Shown: piece by piece, positions 1 to 5,230 of the stretch
Layout: each line of letters begins with the position of its first letter
Numbering within the stretch: the stretch's first letter is position 1
DNA from: Pseudomonadota bacterium
GTDB taxonomy: Bacteria; Pseudomonadota; Gammaproteobacteria; Burkholderiales; Burkholderiaceae_C
Direction: 5' to 3'
Assembly: GCA_023390985.1 (NCBI GenBank)
Contig: JAEWBU010000149.1
Coordinates: 1 to 8,821, forward strand
DNA: 8,821 bases
Translations under genes and position numbers: made by a program
The notes under the pieces: model-generated
What the model saw: only the letters and a program-made list of their open reading frames with translations
Database searches by the model: none
What the model was told of the DNA's origin: nothing

Positions 1-2
1 GT

Positions 3-599
3 GTGAGCACCTTCCTGCTCGTGCGCCACGCGGCGCACGACTGGCTGGGCCGCGGCCTGGCCGGCCGACTGCCGGGCGTGTCGCTCAACGCGCAGGGCTG
101 GCTGCAGGCCGAGTCGCTGGTCGAGCGGCTGCAGGGGCGCGACATCGCGGCGATCTACAGCAGCCCGCAGCCGCGCGCGCAGGAAACCGTGGCGCCGCTG
201 GCCGGCCGGCGCAAGCTGCCGATCCGCTTGCTGGAGGCCTTCGACGAAGTCGATTTCGGCGACTGGACCGGGCGCGAGTTCGACTGGCTCGCGCGCCAGG
301 ACGGCGAGCGCTGGCGCGAGTGGTGCCTGCACCGCAGCCGGGCCCAGCCGCCGGGCGGCGAGCCGCTCGAGCAGGTGCGCCGCCGGGCGGTGGCGTCGCT
401 GCACGAGCTGGGGCTGCGCTACCCCGACGGCGCGGTGCTGATCGCCTCGCACGGCGACGTGATCAAGGCGGTGATCGCCACCAGCCTGCAGATGTCGCTG
501 GACGACCTGGAATGCTTCGACATCGAGCCGGCGTCGGTGAGCGTGCTGCAGCTGGGGGCGGGGTGGCAGAAGGTGAAGATGGTGAATGGGCCGGGGTGA
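3..599 (+). CDS. Histidine phosphatase family protein (phosphoglycerate mutase-like)
   Basis: A 198-residue single-domain protein of the histidine phosphatase (phosphoglycerate mutase-like) superfamily, probably a cytoplasmic phosphomonoesterase. Visible catalytic set: the N-terminal RH motif as VRHA (R8, H9; the usual following Gly is Ala), SSPQPRAQET with Arg58, the acidic stretch DEVDFGDWTG with Glu82 as likely proton donor, and the second His in IASHGD (H150). Length is normal for the family and there is no signal peptide or membrane segment. The start is GTG at position 3. A TGA at 4-6 overlaps it, which would fit a GTGA stop/start overlap with an upstream gene, so this is probably the distal gene of an operon whose front lies outside the window. 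It converges with the DUF1003 gene across 12 bp. The substrate cannot be told from sequence: alpha-ribazole phosphate, phosphoglycerate and sugar phosphates are all handled by relatives. The family call is firm; the role is unknown. Confidence 0.9.
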   Translation: MSTFLLVRHAAHDWLGRGLAGRLPGVSLNAQGWLQAESLVERLQGRDIAAIYSSPQPRAQETVAPLAGRRKLPIRLLEAFDEVDFGDWTGREFDWLARQDGERWREWCLHRSRAQPPGGEPLEQVRRRAVASLHELGLRYPDGAVLIASHGDVIKAVIATSLQMSLDDLECFDIEPASVSVLQLGAGWQKVKMVNGPG

Positions 600-611
600 A
601 CAGGGCGGCCG

Positions 612-1178
612 CTAGTCCCCCGTGCGGCCCTCGTCGCGGTAGGCATCTTCGATCTGCTCGGCCAGCTTCTCCGGCCGGGTGGCCTGCACCAGCACGCCGA
701 CTTCCTTGTCCTGGTCCTGCGCCGCGCCGACCTTGCGCGCGATCGACTCCAGCAGCAGCAGCATCTTGGAGTTCTCCTGTTCGGCCAGCAGGTTGATCTG
801 CAGGTCAAGCTGGTTGCGCCGCTCGGCGACGCGGGCCTGGAAGTTCTGGCTGATCAGGATGAACGACATCAGGAAGATGCCTTCCGCCGAAGCCCAGAGC
901 GTGAGCAGGATGAACGGGAACGGATCGGGAGGATCGGCGGTGCCCCAGGTGTTCCAGATCATCCAGGCGCCGAAGCCGATCGCATGGACGATGACGAAGC
1001 CGATGTGGCCGCAGGCGCGCGCCAGCAGGTCGGCCACACGGTCCGACCAGCCGCGCCTGGCGTTCTCGATCTCGTCGAGTTCACGCATCGCCTTGACGTT
1101 CTGCCGCGTGACGTCGGCGACGCTGCGCGCGCTGCGGTACGGGTGCGCATCCTGCTGCGCGTCGGATGCTTCGGCCAT
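612..1178 (-). CDS. DUF1003 family inner-membrane protein
   Basis: A 188-residue protein with the DUF1003 architecture. A charged N-terminal part is followed by two transmembrane helices (about residues 57-78 and 88-111) separated by a short loop containing DPFPF. A conserved cytoplasmic-type segment follows (FILISQNFQARVAERR, then LDLQINLLAEQENSK, about residues 106-138), with an acidic, helical C-terminal tail. The family is widespread in bacteria and its biochemical function is not established. The gene is the last of a minus-strand trio: its ATG lies one base beyond the stop of the glycosyltransferase-like gene, and it has the best ribosome binding site of the three, AGGAG seven bases upstream. 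It is therefore probably co-transcribed and well translated. Linkage to nucleotide-sugar genes may be incidental. The TAG stop faces the stop of the phosphatase gene. Confidence 0.9.
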   Translation of the reverse strand: MAEASDAQQDAHPYRSARSVADVTRQNVKAMRELDEIENARRGWSDRVADLLARACGHIGFVIVHAIGFGAWMIWNTWGTADPPDPFPFILLTLWASAEGIFLMSFILISQNFQARVAERRNQLDLQINLLAEQENSKMLLLLESIARKVGAAQDQDKEVGVLVQATRPEKLAEQIEDAYRDEGRTGD

Positions 1179-1179
1179 G

Positions 1180-2124
1180 TCACTGCTCCTGCAGGGTTTC
1201 GGTTCCCAGGCGCGCGGCCGCCCGAGCCACCTCCTCGACGAGTCCCGCCCAGTCGCCGGGCCGCGGCTGGCGGAACAGGCGCATCGACGGATACCAGGGC
1301 GAGTCGGTGCGGCGTTCCATCCAGCGCCAGTCCGCCTCGTGCTTCAGCAGCAGCCATGTGGGCCGGCCGAGCGTTGCCGCCAGGTGGGCCGGCATGCCGT
1401 CGATGCTGATCACCAGGTCCATCTGCAGCATGGCGGCCGCGGCGGCTTCGATGCTCGCCGTCCGGCGGTGCAGCGGTTCGATGGCGGCCTGCCCGGCCGC
1501 GGGCCCTTGCTGGAGCGAGAAGAAGCGCAGGCCAGGCAGCGAGAGCAGCGGCTCGAGGCACGGCCAGGGGATCGACCGCGAGTCGTCCCACTGGCTAGCC
1601 GCCCATAGCAGGCCCACGCGCAGCCCGCCGTCGTCGGGAACGGTGATCGGCGCGATCCGCCGGGCCTGCTGCGCCAGGTGGGGGTAGGGCGCCGGCACCG
1701 TTTCGGCGGTGGCTCGCATCGCGTATGCCAGTTCCATCACTTCGATCTCGACCTCGTGCGCCGGCCAGTCCGGGCCGAGCCAGCCGTTGTGCACCTGGCC
1801 CAGCCCGGGCGCGCCCTGCAGCAGCGCGACGAAGGGCGGCTGCACCATGAAGTGCAAGCGGCGCGCCCGGCGCTCGAGCGCGGGGATGAACCGCAGGAAC
1901 TGCAGCGTGTCGCCCAGGCCATGCTCGCAGCGCACCAGCACCGTCCTGCCGTCGGGCGGCGTGCCGTCCCAGAAAAGATGATGCTCATCGCGCGGCACGC
2001 GGCCGGCGCGGCGGTCGGCTTCCATGGCGTCGGTCTCGCGCCAGGCCGCCGGCCAGTCGCCCGCGCGCATCGCGTCCAGCCAGCGGGCACCGGCCTGCTC
2101 GCGCGCGAGCGCGTCCATGGTCAC
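1180..2124 (-). CDS. Glycosyltransferase family 9 / TPR-type glycosyltransferase-like protein
   Basis: A 314-residue protein resembling the catalytic part of bacterial GT9 (heptosyltransferase-like) proteins often found fused to TPR repeats. Visible signatures: the Rossmann entry motif CEHGLGDTLQFLRF (about 66-79), the start of the second nucleotide-sugar-binding domain at GLRVGLLWAAS (about 167-177), FFSLQQG (201-207), the donor-site-like segment MDLVISIDGMPAHLAATLGRP (about 235-255), and the DWRW / DSPWYP / LFRQ series (265-286). The usual VDT before the conserved His is IDG here. No TPR array is present; the short N-terminal helical region (1-50) could be a remnant. It probably moves a sugar onto a surface polysaccharide or protein; donor and acceptor are unknown. 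The UDP-xylose synthase gene ends four bases upstream, so UDP-xylose is a candidate donor by context only. The start is GTG at 2124, with an ATG two codons later equally possible. Confidence 0.85.
   Translation of the reverse strand: MTMDALAREQAGARWLDAMRAGDWPAAWRETDAMEADRRAGRVPRDEHHLFWDGTPPDGRTVLVRCEHGLGDTLQFLRFIPALERRARRLHFMVQPPFVALLQGAPGLGQVHNGWLGPDWPAHEVEIEVMELAYAMRATAETVPAPYPHLAQQARRIAPITVPDDGGLRVGLLWAASQWDDSRSIPWPCLEPLLSLPGLRFFSLQQGPAAGQAAIEPLHRRTASIEAAAAAMLQMDLVISIDGMPAHLAATLGRPTWLLLKHEADWRWMERRTDSPWYPSMRLFRQPRPGDWAGLVEEVARAAARLGTETLQEQ
1186..1190 (-). promoter_or_regulatory. Ribosome binding site of the DUF1003 gene
   Basis: The minus strand reads AGGAG, seven bases before the ATG at 1178-1176. 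The site lies inside the last codons of the upstream glycosyltransferase-like gene, whose stop is one base before this ATG. It fixes the start of the DUF1003 protein and suggests translation coupled to, or directly following, the upstream gene. Confidence 0.7.
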
Positions 2125-2128
2125 CGCT

Positions 2129-3097
2129 TCAGGCGCCTTGCTTGAGCAGCCCGTCGAAATGCTCGATGGTGCGCAGCAGGCCTTCGCGCAGCTGCACCGC
2201 GGGCTCCCAGCCGAGCTTCTCGTGCGCGAGCGCGATGTCGGGGCGGCGCTGCTGCGGATCGTCCGCGGGCAGGGGGCGGAACACCAGCTGCGAGGTCGAG
2301 TTGGTCAGGTTGATCACCTGCTCGGCCAGCTGGAGGATGGTGAACTCGCGCGGATTGCCCAGGTTGATCGGCCCGGGCAGCGGGCCCGGTGCCTCCATGA
2401 AGCGCACGAAGCCTTCGACCAGGTCGTCCACGTAGCAGAAGCTGCGCGTCTGCTCGCCCCGGCCGTAGATGGTGATGGGCTCGCCGCGCAGCGCCTGCAC
2501 GATGAAGTTGGACACCACGCGGCCGTCGTCCGGATGCATGCGCGGGCCATAGGTGTTGAAGATGCGGCCGACCCGCACGTCGATGCCGAACTGCCGGTGG
2601 TGGTCCATGAACAGCGTCTCGGCGCAGCGCTTGCCCTCGTCGTAGCAGCTGCGCAGGCCCACCGGGTTGACGTGGCCCCAGTAGCTCTCGGGCTGCGGAT
2701 GCACCAGCGGATCTCCGTACACCTCGCTGGTGGACGCCTGGAAGATGCGGGCCTTGAGGCGCCGCGCCTGCTCCAGCAGGTTCAGCGCGCCGAGCACGCT
2801 GGTCTTCAGCGTGTGCACCGGGTCGTGCTGGTAGTGCGGGGGCGAGGCCGGGCAGGCCAGGTTGTAGATGCGGTCCACCTCCACGTGCAGGGGCAGCGTG
2901 ACGTCGTGCCGCATCAGCTCGAACTTCGGCTGGTCGAGCAGGTGCTCGACGTTGCGCCGCGAGCCGGTGAAGAAGTTGTCGACGCAGAGCACCTCGTGGC
3001 CGTCGCGCAGCAGGCGCTCGCACAGATGGCTGCCGAGGAATCCGGCGCCGCCGGTGACCAGCACGCGCCGGCCTGCACTGCTCTGGGGGCGAATCAT
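2129..3097 (-). CDS. UDP-glucuronate decarboxylase (UDP-xylose synthase), NAD-dependent epimerase/dehydratase family
   Basis: A 322-residue extended short-chain dehydrogenase that by family converts UDP-glucuronate to UDP-xylose using bound NAD, in the cytoplasm. Visible: NAD-binding TGGAGFLGSH (residues 15-24), Asp40 ending the second strand followed by NFFTGSRRNVEH (a UXS hallmark), ACPASP (81-86), the active-site segment STSEVYGDP (122-130) with Glu125, and the family-specific RSCYDEGKR (149-157) carrying the YxxxK pair Tyr152/Lys156. Further UXS-type segments are GRIFNTYGPRMHPDDGRV and QTRSFCYVDDLV. Length is normal for bacterial UXS. I chose the ATG at 3097 because the conserved fold begins ten codons later and a purine-rich AAGAGAAG precedes it. 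An in-frame ATG at 3154 would add 19 unconserved residues. It is the first gene of the minus-strand operon, with the glycosyltransferase-like gene four bases downstream, implying xylose- or pentose-containing surface glycan synthesis. Confidence 0.93.
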   Translation of the reverse strand: MIRPQSSAGRRVLVTGGAGFLGSHLCERLLRDGHEVLCVDNFFTGSRRNVEHLLDQPKFELMRHDVTLPLHVEVDRIYNLACPASPPHYQHDPVHTLKTSVLGALNLLEQARRLKARIFQASTSEVYGDPLVHPQPESYWGHVNPVGLRSCYDEGKRCAETLFMDHHRQFGIDVRVGRIFNTYGPRMHPDDGRVVSNFIVQALRGEPITIYGRGEQTRSFCYVDDLVEGFVRFMEAPGPLPGPINLGNPREFTILQLAEQVINLTNSTSQLVFRPLPADDPQQRRPDIALAHEKLGWEPAVQLREGLLRTIEHFDGLLKQGA

Positions 3098-3128
3098 CGG
3101 CTTCTCTTTTTCAATCCCTGGGCGGATG

Positions 3129-3134
3129 TTTATA
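3129..3134 (-). promoter_or_regulatory. Possible -10 box for the UDP-xylose synthase operon
   Basis: The minus strand reads CTATAAAC in an otherwise very GC-rich stretch, giving a TATAAA hexamer about 31 bases upstream of the ATG at 3097. Transcription would start near 3122, leaving a leader of about 25 bases that includes the purine-rich ribosome binding site. No convincing -35 hexamer sits at 16-18 bp, so this is either an activator-dependent promoter or a chance match. Confidence 0.3.
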
Positions 3135-3284
3135 GCCCCCGCCTGCGCGGCCATGGGCGAAACGCAAGCCCGCTGAGTTTCCTTTTTCGCAACGAATCGC
3201 GAGTGGAAGTCGAGTAACGCACGCTATGGCATGAACGTTGGTTTCCCATGAACCTGCTGAGCCGGCGCAGCGCAGTCTCTGCCA

Positions 3285-3290
3285 TATAAA
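3285..3290 (+). promoter_or_regulatory. Possible -10 box immediately before the small protein gene at 3297
   Basis: TATAAA ends seven bases before the ATG at 3297. A start site the usual distance downstream would fall on or next to the A of that ATG, giving a leaderless or nearly leaderless message. No Shine-Dalgarno sequence is visible before this ATG, which fits. There is no good -35 at the expected spacing. The surrounding 199-bp divergent region (3098-3296) otherwise holds only two CATGAAC heptamers (3230-3236 and 3247-3253), of unknown meaning. Confidence 0.3.
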
Positions 3291-3296
3291 ACCGCG

Positions 3297-3626
3297 ATGA
3301 CCGCCCTGACCCCCGATTCGATCGCCGGCACCGTCCGGCGCAAGGCGCGCCGCGCGCGCGACAACGTCGCGGCGGCGAAGGAGGAGCTCGCCGCCGCGAA
3401 CCAGACGCTCAAGGAGGCGCTTCCGCGCCGCGACACCGATGCCATCGCGCAGGCGGCCGAGCGCACCGTCGTCGCGGAGGAGGAGGTGCGCCAGGCCGCG
3501 CATGAACTCGAGGTCGTGGACGAATTGCTGGACGACGGATCGCCGACGGCGCCGGCCGGGGGCTCGGAGGGCGCCAGCGGCGAGGGCGTCCGCAGCCTGC
3601 TGCGCCGGATCAAGCGGCCCGGTTGA
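3297..3626 (+). CDS. Small charged helical (coiled-coil-like) protein of unknown function
   Basis: I do not recognise a family. The 109-residue product has a basic start (RRKARRAR, 14-21), then an Ala/Glu-rich stretch (about 22-80) with heptad-like spacing that should form one or two long helices. An acidic patch (DELLDD, 75-80), a Gly/Ser/Pro-rich linker (81-97) and a short basic tail (VRSLLRRIKRPG, 98-109) follow. There is no signal peptide, membrane segment or cysteine. It is probably a real gene: third codon positions are almost all G or C, no in-frame stop interrupts it, and a strong terminator follows 20 bases after the stop. No Shine-Dalgarno precedes the ATG, but a TATAAA box does, at leaderless spacing. 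It stands alone, divergent from the UDP-xylose synthase operon and insulated from the aldehyde dehydrogenase gene downstream. A cytoplasmic nucleic-acid- or protein-binding role would fit the charge pattern, but that is a guess. Confidence 0.7.
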   Translation: MTALTPDSIAGTVRRKARRARDNVAAAKEELAAANQTLKEALPRRDTDAIAQAAERTVVAEEEVRQAAHELEVVDELLDDGSPTAPAGGSEGASGEGVRSLLRRIKRPG

Positions 3627-3645
3627 CCCTTCCGGGACCGGGTCC

Positions 3646-3671
3646 GGCGATTGCCCGACAATCGCCCTTTT
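3646..3671 (+). terminator. Rho-independent terminator after the small protein gene
   Basis: A perfect 8-bp stem, GGCGATTG (3646-3653) pairing with CAATCGCC (3659-3666), closes a five-base loop CCCGA and is followed by C and four Ts (3668-3671). It starts 20 bases after the stop of the small protein gene and ends 25 bases before the aldehyde dehydrogenase ATG. It should end the first transcript. If the downstream gene depends on read-through, it could instead act as an attenuator. Confidence 0.75.
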
Positions 3672-3696
3672 CCTCCCCTCGCACCAGAGACAGCCC

Positions 3697-5136
3697 ATGA
3701 CCTACCCGAACACCCAGCTCTTCATCGACGGCCAATGGCAGGACGCGGCGGACGGCCGCAGCCTGGCCGTGTTCAATCCCGCCACCGGCAAGGAGATCGG
3801 CCGCGTGGCCCACGCCGGCAAGGCCGACCTGGACAAGGCGCTGGCCGCCGCGCAGAAGGGCTTCGAGACGTGGCGCGACATGACGCCCGCCGAGCGCAGC
3901 AAGATCATGCGCAAGGCCGCCGGCCTGATGCGCGAGCGCGCCGAGGCCATCGGCCGCCTGCTGACGCAGGAGCAGGGCAAGCCGCTGGTGGAGGCCAAGG
4001 GCGAGGCCCTGGCGGCCGCCGACATCATCGAGTGGTTCGCGGAGGAAGGCTTCCGCGTGTACGGCCGCATCGTCCCGTCGCGCAACAACCTGGCCGTGCG
4101 CCAGATGGTGATCAAGGACCCGGTGGGCCCGGTCGCCGCGTTCACGCCCTGGAACTTCCCGATCAACCAGGTGGTGCGCAAGGTCGGCGCCGCGCTGTCG
4201 GCCGGCTGCTCCATGCTGGTCAAGGCGCCGGAAGAGACCCCCGCCGGCCCGGCCGAGCTGATCCGTGCGTTCCAGGACGCGGGCCTGCCGCCGGGCGTGC
4301 TGGGCCTGGTCTACGGCAACCCCGCCGAGATCTCCGGCTACCTGATCCCCCATCCGGTGATCCGCAAGATCACCTTCACCGGCTCGACCCCGGTGGGCAA
4401 GCAGCTGGCCGCGCTGGCCGGCCAGCACATGAAGCGCGTGACGATGGAGCTGGGCGGCCACGCCCCGGTGATCGTCTGCGAGGACGCCGACATCGCGCTG
4501 GCCGTCAAGTCCGCCGGTGCCGCCAAGTTCCGCAACGCGGGCCAGGTCTGCATCTCGCCCACCCGCTTCCTGGTGCACGAGAGCATCCGCGCCGAGTTCG
4601 CGGCCGCGCTGACCAAGCACGCGCAGGGCCTGAAGGTCGGCGACGGCCTGGCCGAGGGCACGACGATGGGCCCGCTGGCCAACCCGCGCCGCCTGACGGC
4701 GATGGCCGAGTTCACCAAGGACGCGGTGGAGAAGGGCGCCAAGGTGCTGTCCGGCGGCGAGCGCATCGGCGACTCGGGCAACTTCTGGCAGCCGACCATC
4801 CTGGACGAGGTGCCGCTGCAGGCCAAGGTGTTCAACGACGAGCCGTTCGGCCCGATGGCCGCCATCCGCTCGTTCGGCAAGCTGGAAGACGCCATCGCCG
4901 AGTCCAACCGCCTGCCGTACGGCCTGGCCGGCTACGCGTTCACGCGCTCGCTGAAGAACGCCGACCTGCTGTCGCGCCGCGTCGAGGTGGGCATGCTGTG
5001 GATCAACATGCCGGCGCTGCCGTCGGCCGAGATGCCGTTCGGCGGCGTCAAGGATTCGGGCTACGGCTCCGAGGGCGGCCCGGAGGCGGTGGAGGCGTAC
5101 CTGAACGCCCGCGCCGTCTCGGTGATGAACGTCTGA
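3697..5136 (+). CDS. NAD(P)-dependent aldehyde dehydrogenase, succinate-semialdehyde dehydrogenase type
   Basis: A complete 479-residue soluble aldehyde dehydrogenase, oxidising an aldehyde to its acid with NAD(P). Visible: the oxyanion Asn in FTPWNFP (N153), cofactor-side Lys in LVKAPEETP (K176), the Rossmann turn FTGSTPVGKQ (227-236), the general base in MELGGHAP (E251), the catalytic Cys in NAGQVCISPTRF (C285), the second Glu in NDEPFGP (E382), and the C-terminal PFGGVKDSGYGSEGG (447-461). The subgroup is usually annotated NAD-dependent succinate-semialdehyde dehydrogenase; 2-oxoglutarate-semialdehyde dehydrogenases are close relatives, so the substrate is not certain. The ATG at 3697 matches the start of the conserved TQLFIDGQW region; upstream in-frame sequence overlaps the small protein gene and terminator and is not coding. 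The Shine-Dalgarno is weak (AGAGA). No GABA or sugar-acid partner gene is adjacent. Confidence 0.93.
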   Translation: MTYPNTQLFIDGQWQDAADGRSLAVFNPATGKEIGRVAHAGKADLDKALAAAQKGFETWRDMTPAERSKIMRKAAGLMRERAEAIGRLLTQEQGKPLVEAKGEALAAADIIEWFAEEGFRVYGRIVPSRNNLAVRQMVIKDPVGPVAAFTPWNFPINQVVRKVGAALSAGCSMLVKAPEETPAGPAELIRAFQDAGLPPGVLGLVYGNPAEISGYLIPHPVIRKITFTGSTPVGKQLAALAGQHMKRVTMELGGHAPVIVCEDADIALAVKSAGAAKFRNAGQVCISPTRFLVHESIRAEFAAALTKHAQGLKVGDGLAEGTTMGPLANPRRLTAMAEFTKDAVEKGAKVLSGGERIGDSGNFWQPTILDEVPLQAKVFNDEPFGPMAAIRSFGKLEDAIAESNRLPYGLAGYAFTRSLKNADLLSRRVEVGMLWINMPALPSAEMPFGGVKDSGYGSEGGPEAVEAYLNARAVSVMNV

Positions 5137-5142
5137 TCCCGA

Positions 5143-5167
5143 GCGACGCACATGCCATGTGCGTCGC
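5143..5167. repeat. Perfect 25-bp palindrome between the aldehyde dehydrogenase and phytochrome genes
   Basis: GCGACGCACATG (5143-5154) and its exact reverse complement CATGTGCGTCGC (5156-5167) are separated by a single C. It begins six bases after the aldehyde dehydrogenase stop. As RNA it would form a strong hairpin of at least ten pairs with a small loop, but no T-run follows, so it is a non-canonical terminator at best. As DNA it could be a two-fold operator. Its right arm shares bases with a second, weaker hairpin at 5165-5180. Confidence 0.7.
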
Positions 5168-5180
5168 CCGTGAGAGGGCG
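5165..5180 (+). other. Small hairpin overlapping the palindrome arm
   Basis: CGCCC (5165-5169) pairs with GGGCG (5176-5180) around the loop GTGAGA. It uses the last three bases of the 25-bp palindrome, so the two hairpins cannot both form fully. This is a weak 5-bp stem and may be chance in GC-rich DNA. It also covers the GAGAGGG that would serve the alternative phytochrome start at 5186. Confidence 0.3.
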
Positions 5181-5230
5181 CGCGCATGGCATCATTTGAC
5201 GGTGAAATTGCTGTCCTTGGCCGGTTGACC

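Noticed and set aside
3098..3154. N-terminal extension of UDP-xylose synthase to the ATG at 3154
   Set aside because: The 19 extra residues are unlike the family, and the internal ATG at 3097 has a purine-rich ribosome binding site and matches the usual family length.
3111..3698. Minus-strand open frame over the small protein gene and the divergent region
   Set aside because: The plus strand has the better codon pattern and is followed by a plus-strand terminator; the minus-strand product resembles no family and would cover both -10-like boxes.
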